Positions 8,903 through 16,660 of a stretch of DNA of 64,000 nucleotides are shown here, one piece after another. The position numbers were made by a program, and so were the translations under genes. Position 1 is the stretch's first letter, and each line of letters begins with the position of its first letter. The DNA is from Kiloniella sp. EL199 (GTDB lineage: Bacteria > Pseudomonadota > Alphaproteobacteria > Kiloniellales > Kiloniellaceae), in NCBI RefSeq assembly GCF_900313065.1, contig NZ_OMPU01000010.1:310001-374000 (forward strand), given 5' to 3'. Below the pieces are notes generated by a model. That model was not told the DNA's origin. It searched no databases and saw only the letters and a list, made by a program, of their open reading frames with translations.

Positions 8903-11422
8903 TCAAACATCAACGACTTGTTCTATATCGGGAATGGCTTGGTTATCGTTTTGCGAAATGCGGTTTAAAAAGTCGGAATACTGTTCCGGTTGTAGGGGCT
9001 TGGCGTAGAGATATCCCTGGAATTGATCGTACCCGAGTGACTTGAGATAGTTTGCCTGTTCCTTGGTTTCCACGCCCTCTGCAATAATGGTTAGGTTGAG
9101 AGCATGCCCCAGACCTGAAATTGCTTTGGCGATTGCCAAAGCATCACTTTCTGGTAAGTCTTTCACAAAAGATCTGTCCAGCTTGAGATGTGTTACCGGT
9201 AGTTCTTTGAGGTAGCTTAGGGAAGAATAGCCCGTGCCAAAGTCATCAATGGCAATGGTTGCTCCTGCCTCCCTCAATTTGGCAAGCATTGGGGTGATCA
9301 GCTCTAACTGCTGAAGAGTGGTACTTTCTGTGATTTCGATCTGGACATCGCCAGGATTGAGGCTATAGCGTTCAACGATATCCTGGTAATCCCCATAGAC
9401 ATCGCCATGGAGTAACTGAACGGCAGAAACGTTGATTGCAACGTGCCCGGGGGTAAAGTGCTGGTCTCGCCATTTAGCAATCTGTTCACCGGCGAGATGC
9501 ATGATTTTTGTCCCGAGCGGGATAATCTGTCTGCTTTCTTCGGCAATGGGAATGAATTGATCCGGGTAAATAGGCCCCTGTGGAGTTTGCCATCTGACAA
9601 GGGCTTCACAGCCAACTGGTTGCTCGCTGTCGGCATCAACTTTTGGCTGATAGAGGAGGAAAAATTCGTTGTTTTCGATACCCGAAGATATTTGCTTCTC
9701 CATTTGAATGTTTTCAAGCAGTTTCTTGTCGAGTTCGGGATCAAAAACTTCAATACCAGTCAGTTTTTCTTGTTTCGCATGTTTGTTGAGCTGCTCACAT
9801 TTGCTCAGGAGTATTTCGGCATCTTGGCCATCTTTTGGATAAACACAGGCTGAAAATGTTGCTTCCAAATCCAGATTATAAGTGGTTTTTTCCTGCGGTG
9901 AGTCCGGGTGACTGGCTGTGTGTTTGAATTTCAAGGTTTCAAGAATTTCATCGCGCAGGAAATTCAGTTGTCGATGAGACAGGTTTGGGGGGGAGAGTAG
10001 AATAAAGTGCCCGCCACCAAGGTGGCCAAGTGTGCAATCCTCGCCCAACAGTTTTTGCAGTCTCTGGCTAATTTCAATTAATATTTCATCACCAACCTCT
10101 CGACTTAGGAGTTCGTTGATTTTGTGGAAAGATGAGATATCAAAATAAAGGATATAAAAGTTGTGTTTATGAGAAATTCTGGCCTTTTGTGTGATGTGCT
10201 CAATAATTAGTGTTCTATTGGGCAATCCGGTTAAAGTATCTCGTGTTGCCAGAGACCTCAATTCTTTTTCGGCTTGTATCTGGTAACTGACGTCGAGCAT
10301 AACAGCTTGCTTTTTCAACGAGCCATGCCATTCAATTGTATTGATGTTGGTATCCAGAAATATTGGCGTACCATCATGGCGCAGACGTTTTTCGGCAGCA
10401 AAGTGTATATGGCCTTCCTTTGGCATTTTATTGAGTGATATCAGATCGTTTGGATCGACAAAGGTTTTTGCATAATCGCCAAGATTGATGAAATCTTCAG
10501 CAGTATCATATCCAAAAATTTTGGCGGCAGCAGTATTGGAATAGACAATTTTATTATCCTCATCTGTGACGACAAAACCCTGTAGCGAATTCTCCAGGAG
10601 GTCTTTAAATCTCTGTTCTGAAGACTTGATCTGTTTATTGCTACTGACCAGGCGGCGGACAAACATTTTTAGTGTTTTGGCAATATGTGCGATTTCATCT
10701 CTTTTATTAAAACGGCTGACTTTTACGGGTTCGTATTGCGATGGTGTATCAGGATCAAGCGCAAGAATATTTTTGCTGATTAGTGACAAAGGCTTTGTGA
10801 CATATAGGTAAGTAACAAGAAGCGTGGTGAAGAAGATGATCGCACTGATTGTAAAAATTGATTGAGCGAGATAACTTACAAGGACGGTTATATCTTCGAT
10901 CTGGTATTCTATCGAACCATCAACGATTAGCATTCCAACAGGTTCTTTGGAAAAGCCGTCAATTGTTTGTGTTTTATAGAAAAGATCAATGGATATTTGT
11001 TCCAAGTGTTTGTATGTAAAGCTAACAATTGTATCTCTGATAAGTTTGTCAAAAAGAGATTCAGTATGTTGTGATACTTCTGGCGCTGATTTGTGCGCAA
11101 TGACTTCTTTGTCTTCGTTGAGGATTGTCACAGCTTGAACAGCGGGATCTTCTATCAGGCCGGTAACCAAGGAATTTATTGCATCTTCGTCAAAGTTCCA
11201 TAAAGCAACCGAGGCACTGAAAGAAGCGAGTTCTGCTTTGTTGTTCAGTCTTTCTTGCTGTTCTTTCAGCGCAAGTTTGGTCAGGCTTTGCCCCATGTAC
11301 CAACAGACAATGCTGCCAACTATGAAGCAGATGCAGAGGGATATTAAAGCTATTTTCAGGCCGAGACTTTGGTTCTTCTCTTCGACAAAATCAAACTTTT
11401 TCTTAAACAAGGAAAAGCTCAT
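8903..11422 (-). CDS. Membrane HAMP-PAS-GGDEF-EAL protein, likely c-di-GMP phosphodiesterase
   Basis: An 839-residue inner-membrane regulator of cyclic di-GMP. Seen: membrane segment about 26-50; periplasmic sensor region to about 182; second membrane segment about 182-208; HAMP; PAS (about 275-390, with GFVVTDEDNKIVYSN); GGDEF domain (about 395-560); EAL domain (about 575-820). The GGDEF motif reads GGGHF near 470, so cyclase activity is probably lost. The EAL domain keeps EALVRW (about 605), NVSAVQL, EITEST and DDFGTGYSS, so hydrolysis of c-di-GMP is likely. A GAGGGA ribosome-binding site precedes the ATG. It stands alone. The degenerate GGDEF may bind GTP as a regulator, as in CC3396-type enzymes; this is inferred. 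Confidence 0.92.
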   Translation of the reverse strand: MSFSLFKKKFDFVEEKNQSLGLKIALISLCICFIVGSIVCWYMGQSLTKLALKEQQERLNNKAELASFSASVALWNFDEDAINSLVTGLIEDPAVQAVTILNEDKEVIAHKSAPEVSQHTESLFDKLIRDTIVSFTYKHLEQISIDLFYKTQTIDGFSKEPVGMLIVDGSIEYQIEDITVLVSYLAQSIFTISAIIFFTTLLVTYLYVTKPLSLISKNILALDPDTPSQYEPVKVSRFNKRDEIAHIAKTLKMFVRRLVSSNKQIKSSEQRFKDLLENSLQGFVVTDEDNKIVYSNTAAAKIFGYDTAEDFINLGDYAKTFVDPNDLISLNKMPKEGHIHFAAEKRLRHDGTPIFLDTNINTIEWHGSLKKQAVMLDVSYQIQAEKELRSLATRDTLTGLPNRTLIIEHITQKARISHKHNFYILYFDISSFHKINELLSREVGDEILIEISQRLQKLLGEDCTLGHLGGGHFILLSPPNLSHRQLNFLRDEILETLKFKHTASHPDSPQEKTTYNLDLEATFSACVYPKDGQDAEILLSKCEQLNKHAKQEKLTGIEVFDPELDKKLLENIQMEKQISSGIENNEFFLLYQPKVDADSEQPVGCEALVRWQTPQGPIYPDQFIPIAEESRQIIPLGTKIMHLAGEQIAKWRDQHFTPGHVAINVSAVQLLHGDVYGDYQDIVERYSLNPGDVQIEITESTTLQQLELITPMLAKLREAGATIAIDDFGTGYSSLSYLKELPVTHLKLDRSFVKDLPESDALAIAKAISGLGHALNLTIIAEGVETKEQANYLKSLGYDQFQGYLYAKPLQPEQYSDFLNRISQNDNQAIPDIEQVVDV

Positions 11423-11636
11423 GAGATTAATCCCTCACACGAATGACTTTAAGTTATGTTTTGATTCTTAAGATTCTGTCATCAGTGTAGGCATGATTTG
11501 TAAAAATAGTATGAAGCACTACTTTGGGGGATTTTTAGGAAGGGTTGAGTGCAAAAGTTGTTCGCATTTTTGCACAATATGTTTTCGGACAGAAGAGGTG
11601 CAGAAGAAAGTACTTCTTCTGCCCGAAAATAATAAC

Positions 11637-13121
11637 TTATGTTTCTAATACCTCTTGATCTAACTCTTTTGTTCTTGGCTTTTCAATTGAGTCTTTGTTC
11701 AGATTTCTGGTCATGTACATCATTACCAACAAGACCAATAACAATAGGCTGCTGCCCATGGTCAGGGCATAGTCTTCCATCTGCAAAATAGAGTAGAGAA
11801 AGCCATAAAGAACCGTGAGCAGACTGCCAATTGCCAAACCATTGGTACGGTTTTTTGTTGCAGCGGTAATATAGCTGGATATGGAAAGAACAGTGACAAG
11901 CGCTGCCAGAGTGTAGGAGATATAGAAACTGATGTGCTCGGACAGTGTTAGCAGCAGCAGGTAAAAGATGGACAGGGATACACCGACCAGTAAGTACTGT
12001 ACCAGATGTAATCGTATGCCCCGGGTAAATTCAAAGGCCAGTAACATCAGGTAGGTCAGGGCGACAAACATGATGCCGTACTTTGCTGCACGAATGGATG
12101 TACCGTAGTGCGAGACGGGTTCAAAAAGCTGAGCTTCGGCAATGATTTCGCCAAGATTCAAATCGTCTGAATCTCGAAAAATTTGGGGGTAATTACGGGA
12201 TAGATGACTGACCTCCCATGCGGCACGAAAGCTCTCATTTGTGATATCCCGATTTTTGGGAAGGAACTGTCGGAAGCTTGGGTGGGGCCAGTCTGCTGAT
12301 ATTTCAATATGGGTGTTCATACCCAAAGGAATGGCACTGATGTTCCTGCTACCTCGCAAGGTGGTATCAAACTGAATGGAAAAGTTGGAAAAGTCCTGTG
12401 AAGGGTCAAGCTTTGCGGAAAAACCACTACCCAGATAAGCGGTGCGTAAACCTGTACCAGGCATGAGTTCCAGCTTTTTTCCATCCAGTCGAACTGCCGG
12501 GGAAGAGCCAATACCGCTGTTGTCGGTCAGGGCGATGGCAACATAGGCCTGATCGTAATGGATTTTTTGCAGGTTTTTGATCGGGGGAGGGTCCAGACGA
12601 AAGTTGGCAGAGCCTTTTATATCAGCAGTGTAAACCAGACTTTTATAGATAGAACGCTCTCTGAAATCATGGGCAAGATCACTGTTTAGTTTGAGTTGGT
12701 CGGGCAGGACAACGAGCTTGTCTTGCCCCACAACAATCCGATCTTTGCCGTCACTGTCGGTAATACGCGTTTCTGTCGTGTAGGGAACAACAAGTACGGG
12801 CGCGGCGAGGGTTTGTTGTTGTCCCCATTCCTGATCAGTCTCATGTATGACCGAGCGATAGAGGTTGTGCCTTTCCTGCATCAGATCGTGAACCAGAGCG
12901 GTAGGAATAAGCATCATCAATGTCAGGAAACCAATGATAACTGCTTTAATCATTAGTGGATTGCTATTGGCAATTTTTCCACCCAGATCCCCCGTTAATC
13001 CGGAAGCCTGTTGCGCATAGCGGCCATAGAGCCAGCGCAGGCAGACAAGCCCGACAATGGCGCAAACGCCTAAAAACAGGACGACGGCCAGAATGACCAG
13101 TACGGTCGTAAAGTCGATCAT
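11637..13121 (-). CDS. creD: CreD-like inner membrane protein
   Basis: A 494-residue protein of the CreD family. Known relatives are inner-membrane proteins linked to the CreBC regulon and to envelope stress or colicin E2 tolerance; the biochemical role is unknown. Seen: two N-terminal membrane segments (about 7-28 and 58-80), a large periplasmic region with the family motif KxxLMPGTG, then a cluster of about five to six membrane helices from about 340 to 475. The ATG has a strong GGGGAGG ribosome-binding site. No creB/creC pair is adjacent, so regulation by CreBC cannot be shown here. The extended N-terminus with a first hydrophobic helix is somewhat longer than typical. Confidence 0.85.
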   Translation of the reverse strand: MIDFTTVLVILAVVLFLGVCAIVGLVCLRWLYGRYAQQASGLTGDLGGKIANSNPLMIKAVIIGFLTLMMLIPTALVHDLMQERHNLYRSVIHETDQEWGQQQTLAAPVLVVPYTTETRITDSDGKDRIVVGQDKLVVLPDQLKLNSDLAHDFRERSIYKSLVYTADIKGSANFRLDPPPIKNLQKIHYDQAYVAIALTDNSGIGSSPAVRLDGKKLELMPGTGLRTAYLGSGFSAKLDPSQDFSNFSIQFDTTLRGSRNISAIPLGMNTHIEISADWPHPSFRQFLPKNRDITNESFRAAWEVSHLSRNYPQIFRDSDDLNLGEIIAEAQLFEPVSHYGTSIRAAKYGIMFVALTYLMLLAFEFTRGIRLHLVQYLLVGVSLSIFYLLLLTLSEHISFYISYTLAALVTVLSISSYITAATKNRTNGLAIGSLLTVLYGFLYSILQMEDYALTMGSSLLLLVLLVMMYMTRNLNKDSIEKPRTKELDQEVLET

Positions 13122-13358
13122 TTTTCCTCCCCCTTAAAGGAAATGTATAATTGGGCGCTTGAAGAAAGCGCGTTGGTCATGAATGCAAAAGAAATAACGT
13201 TAATGGTACACGAAGGTAGAAAAGGTTTGAGCAGATTTTTTGAACTGATTGGGGCAATCCAGGGAAAAATGGCACAAACTTGCCACAGTTTAAGCAAACC
13301 TTTCTGCAAAGTTTGTTTCCATGGATATTGATCGTATACGAACCTGTAGGGGGATTTG

Positions 13359-13961
13359 ATGGTGAAAAGGCCTATTCTTTCAACTGTCTGTATCGGAACA
13401 TTTCTGGCTTTTTCCAGCTCTGTCTGGGCCGAAAGTTTCACTGGACAAAGTCTTGCCGAGGCCGCCCTGGAGCGCACAACTCAGAATGTTATTTATGATG
13501 GCAGTTATTATTCGATTGCTTATCCCGGTGGTGACGTACCTGCGAATATTGGTGTTTGCACGGATGTGGTTATCCGAAGTTATCGGGCGCTGGGGATTGA
13601 CCTGCAAAAGCTGGTGCACGAAGACATGCGGGCCAATTTTGCCAGCTATCCAAAGATATGGGGATTGAAGTCAACGGATCGAAACATTGATCATCGCCGT
13701 GTTCCGAATTTGCGGGTTTTCTTTACCCGTCATGGTCAATCGTTACCTTTATCCAAGGATGCCGCTGACTATCTGCCGGGCGATCTGGTGACATGGAACT
13801 TGAACGAGAGCGGATCATTGCCGCATATAGGTATCATCAGTAATCAAAAATCATCCAGCGGCGTGCCATTGGTCGTTCACAATATTGGTTTCGGACCGCA
13901 GCTCGAAAATATGCTGTTTGATTATAAAATGACCGGGCATTACCGATATATAGAACGGTAA
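13359..13961 (+). CDS. DUF1287 family periplasmic protein
   Basis: A 200-residue exported protein of the DUF1287 family (YijF-like), related in fold to NlpC/P60-type proteins; the reaction is unknown. Seen: a Sec signal peptide ending near VWA-ES (about 25), then CTDVVIRSYRALGIDLQ, with a conserved Cys that suggests the peptidase-like nucleophile, and conserved PGDLVTWN, HIGIIS and VVHNIGFGPQ motifs, the His being possible partners. I chose ATG 13359 rather than TTG 13356 because GTAGGGGGA lies just upstream. It is divergent from creD and converges on the next gene, ending five bases before that stop. Confidence 0.85.
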   Translation: MVKRPILSTVCIGTFLAFSSSVWAESFTGQSLAEAALERTTQNVIYDGSYYSIAYPGGDVPANIGVCTDVVIRSYRALGIDLQKLVHEDMRANFASYPKIWGLKSTDRNIDHRRVPNLRVFFTRHGQSLPLSKDAADYLPGDLVTWNLNESGSLPHIGIISNQKSSSGVPLVVHNIGFGPQLENMLFDYKMTGHYRYIER

Positions 13962-13966
13962 CGAAG

Positions 13967-15139
13967 TTACTTTTTGAAAGGGCGGAGTTCGCAGAGCATT
14001 TCGATCTCACGATCAACTGCAGGGTTTTCGCTTTGTAAAAAGCGGGCAATGGCATCGCGGAAATTGGGATCGGATATACCATGGAGACTGTAAGTTCTAT
14101 TTGGTAGATAGCCGCGCTGAATTTTATGTTCTCCCTGCGCTCCGGCTTCTACACGCTTGAGGCCATGGGTGATGGCATAGTCTATAGCCTGATAGTAACA
14201 TAGCTCAAAGTGCAGGTTTGGATAATGGCCGTGGGAACCCCAGTTGCGGCCATAGAGTGTATCGCCGCCGAGCAGATTAAGCGCGCCGGCCACCATCACT
14301 GGACTGGCGTATGAATAATCCCACGCGGTGCTCAGGATAACTTTTTTGCCGAGCTTTGATCCCAAAAGCTGAAAGAAATCACGATTGAGATAATCGTGCG
14401 CGTATTTCTTATCGACTGTGCTGAGGTAGAGTTGATAGAACTGATCGCAGATTTCAGAGGTCAGATCGCTACCTGTTAAGGTTTTTATTTCCAGACCATG
14501 GCTGTGTGCGTCGCGGCGTTCTTTTTTAATGGCTTTGCGTTTGCGCGAAGACAGGGCGGCAAGAAAATCGTCAAAGTTTTGATAGTTGTTATTTTCCCAG
14601 TGGTACTGCATCCCGGTGCGGGCCAACAATCCGGCGGCTTTAAGTTCGTGCCATTCCTGTTCAGTGGTAAAGGTCAGGTGCAGGGATGAAGCTTCGTACT
14701 GTTGCAGGATTTGCAGCATGGCATTGATGAGGGCCAGACGTAGCTCTTTTGTTTGTTCCGGTGTGGTCGGAGCGATGAGCAGGCGTTTGCCTGTCACCGG
14801 GCTAAAGGGAACTGCGGACTGCAGTTTGGGGTAATAGGCACGTCCCGCTCGCTCGTAAGCGTTTGCCCAGCTCCAGTCAAAGACGTACTCACCGTAGGAA
14901 TGGCTTTTTAGATAGAGTGGCGCACAGGCAATTATATTGCCGTTATCGCCCATGATCGTCAGGTGTTGAGGTTGCCACCCCGTTTCTGCGCTGACGGAGC
15001 CGCTTTCTTCCAGTACTGATAAAAAGGCATGGGAAATAAAGGGATTATTATCTAGCGCATCGTTCTGGGCACAGCGATCCCAAGCTTCTGAAGGAATGCT
15101 GTTTATGCCGGGGTGAACTTCAACGCGCAATTGGCTCAT
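13967..15139 (-). CDS. GNAT/FemAB-like acyltransferase family protein (DUF482)
   Basis: A 390-residue protein of a family annotated as 'peptidogalycan biosynthesis' or GNAT-fold proteins, common in Proteobacteria and with no firm substrate. Seen: NPFISHAFLSVLEESGS near the N-terminus, FDWSWANAYERAGRAYYPKLQ, PFSPVTGKRLL, SSRKRKAIKKERR, LYGRNWGS, and FELCYYQAIDYAITHGLKRVEAG, all typical. There is no signal peptide or membrane segment, so it is cytoplasmic. The ATG follows AGGTC. Its 3' end nearly abuts the convergent DUF1287 gene. Assignment to the family is firm; any peptidoglycan role is inherited annotation. Confidence 0.87.
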   Translation of the reverse strand: MSQLRVEVHPGINSIPSEAWDRCAQNDALDNNPFISHAFLSVLEESGSVSAETGWQPQHLTIMGDNGNIIACAPLYLKSHSYGEYVFDWSWANAYERAGRAYYPKLQSAVPFSPVTGKRLLIAPTTPEQTKELRLALINAMLQILQQYEASSLHLTFTTEQEWHELKAAGLLARTGMQYHWENNNYQNFDDFLAALSSRKRKAIKKERRDAHSHGLEIKTLTGSDLTSEICDQFYQLYLSTVDKKYAHDYLNRDFFQLLGSKLGKKVILSTAWDYSYASPVMVAGALNLLGGDTLYGRNWGSHGHYPNLHFELCYYQAIDYAITHGLKRVEAGAQGEHKIQRGYLPNRTYSLHGISDPNFRDAIARFLQSENPAVDREIEMLCELRPFKK

Positions 15140-15279
15140 TCAAGACCTGATTAATCAAAGCGGGGTAGGAATGCTGTTTGCTAAAAATAGGAAGATAGGC
15201 TTGTGGATACAAGGTTTAGAGAGAGTATGAGGTTACTTTTGAATAAGATCTTGATTTTCCTCGTTTTTAAAAAAGCAAA

Positions 15280-15306
15280 AAGGCAGGTTGTCGCGCCTGC
15301 CTTTTG
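15280..15306 (-). terminator. Terminator after ridA (can work in both directions)
   Basis: GGCAGG (15282-15287) pairs with CCTGCC (15296-15301). On the minus strand it is followed by a T-rich run. It lies about 60 bases past the ridA stop. Confidence 0.8.
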
Positions 15307-15364
15307 TTGTATTCGCTTCTTCTGTTTTGATTTTTGCGAGGATTCCTACCCGAAGAAAAATATC

Positions 15365-15832
15365 TTAGTCAATCTCAGCAACACAATCGACTTCAACCGC
15401 AATGCCAAGTGGCAGGCTAGGCGCAGAAACGGCTGCACGGGCATGCACGCCTTTGTCACCAAAAACTTCAACCATCAGGTCAGAAACACCATTAATGACT
15501 TTTGGTTGATCAACAAAGTCAGGTGTAGAATTTACAAAACCGCCAAGTTTGACGATGCGCTTCACGCGATCAAGATTACCATCTGTTGCTGCATTAAGTT
15601 GTGCAATGATGTTGATGCCGCAAAGACGGGCCGCTTCCTGACCTTCTTCAACAGACATGTTGTCACCAAGCTTGCCTTTGTAGAGGACTTCACCATCTTT
15701 GATCGTGATCTGGCCAGATATAAAAACGGTATTGCCGGATGTTACGTAACCAACATAGTTTGCAACTGCTTTTGCAGGCTGAGGGACTTCAATTCCAAGT
15801 TCTTTCAAACGGGCATCAACTGTACCAGTCAT
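15365..15832 (-). CDS. RidA family protein (YjgF/YER057c/UK114, YjgH-like group)
   Basis: A 155-residue member of the RidA family, trimeric proteins many of which hydrolyse reactive 2-aminoacrylate and other imines to keep PLP enzymes from damage. Seen: YVTSGNTVFISGQI, DGEVLYKGKLG, EAARLCGINIIAQL, RVKRIVKLGGFVN and HARAAVSAPSLPLGIAVEVDCVA; the Arg in HARAAV matches the conserved substrate-binding Arg. Length is slightly above the 130-residue core form, so it belongs to the longer subgroup whose activity is less certain. AAGGAT precedes the ATG. Single gene with its own terminator; nested inverted repeats lie upstream. Confidence 0.9.
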   Translation of the reverse strand: MTGTVDARLKELGIEVPQPAKAVANYVGYVTSGNTVFISGQITIKDGEVLYKGKLGDNMSVEEGQEAARLCGINIIAQLNAATDGNLDRVKRIVKLGGFVNSTPDFVDQPKVINGVSDLMVEVFGDKGVHARAAVSAPSLPLGIAVEVDCVAEID

Positions 15833-16191
15833 GACTCTATCCTTATTCGTTTTATAACGTTACCTTTTAAGAACGCGTCCCTTTTCACAGGGATCTCGTT
15901 TAGTGTTCCGGGGACGTGTTCTCAAGCTTGTACAAGAACAAACAACTCTATGATTTTGCATAGATGATTTTATGTTTTGCTCTTCTCAACTTAAAAAACT
16001 GCGCGAATTTTATCTCTCCTGCTTGCAGACGCAAGCAAAGTTCGCAAAAGAGCAGGAAAAAACAGGATTTTTAAACCCTGCTATCGCATTTGAGGAACAT
16101 TGTGTCGTTTATGTTCTACTGATCTTTGCGGTGAGGCTTCTCACACCTTTTTAAGAAATCGATTCTATAGTGAGGTTAGGAGGGGGAGGTA
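15833..16191. other. Intergenic region with inverted repeats upstream of ridA
   Basis: About 360 bases. AGAACGCGTCCC (15870-15881) pairs with GGGACGTGTTCT (15911-15922) with one wobble. CTTGTACAAG palindrome and a GCTTGC/GCAAGC hairpin (16021-16036) follow. A 60-codon open frame at 15972 has no ribosome-binding site and is not accepted as a gene. Confidence 0.45.
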
Positions 16192-16515
16192 ATGAATATC
16201 AAAATGTCTTTGTGACTGAAGTTATTTTTATACAATTTACTGCCCTATCTTATATGGGGAAGCTGTTTAGCAGTCCCATCTGTGATTCAATATTATGAGA
16301 TAATGTCAGCAGGAAGGCTTAACTTTGTCTTTTACGCTTACTTTTTCTTGATTCCTGCAGTGTTTTTAATGAATTTTTTCTTATTCAAAAGGCAGAAACT
16401 ACAGATTAAATCGGTAGCTTATTCTCTTTTGTTATCTTGTTTATATGCCTTAGTTGGGCATCCGATGATATTCATTTATCCTATTGTGAGACTTGAATTA
16501 GGCTTGGGGATATAG
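16192..16515 (+). pseudogene. Small membrane protein gene interrupted by TGA at codon 8
   Basis: An unusually strong ribosome-binding site (AGGAGGGGGAGGT) precedes ATG 16192, which opens MNIKMSL and stops at TGA 16213-16215. The same frame then continues without interruption as LKLFLYNLLPYLIWGS and on to 16515, coding three or so hydrophobic helices and no known domain. Reading from GTG 16282 would give 77 residues but has no ribosome-binding site. The likeliest reading is a roughly 107-residue membrane protein broken by a nonsense codon; readthrough or reinitiation at the CTG after the stop are alternatives. Unknown family. Confidence 0.45.
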
Positions 16516-16521
16516 TCATAC

Positions 16522-16549
16522 AAAAAGGGTGGCCGGGGCCACCCTTTTT
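16522..16549 (-). terminator. Bidirectional terminator between the small membrane gene and nrdJ
   Basis: GGGTGG (16527-16532) pairs with CCACCC (16539-16544), flanked by five A and five T residues, so it can stop transcription from either side. It lies about 110 bases past the nrdJ stop. Confidence 0.85.
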
Positions 16550-16660
16550 GCTGCGAAGAAGCGGGAAGCGACAAGAGAGATCTGGATCCTGTCGCGCTCA
16601 CCGCTGCTCTATCAGTCATCCCTCACGGTGTTTTACCACGATGACTGAAAAACTGCTCTC

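Noticed and set aside
15203-15967. Long open frame (254 codons) on the strand opposite ridA
   Set aside because: It lies antisense to a clear RidA gene and its translation (many Cys, Phe and Asn) looks non-coding.
15972-16154. 60-codon frame upstream of the broken small membrane gene
   Set aside because: No ribosome-binding site and a sequence that covers hairpin DNA; not convincing.
8445-16515. TGA reassigned to Trp in this genome
   Set aside because: TGA ends well-formed genes here (for example clpA at 8339-8341, mlaD at 24161-24163) and prfB is present and intact.
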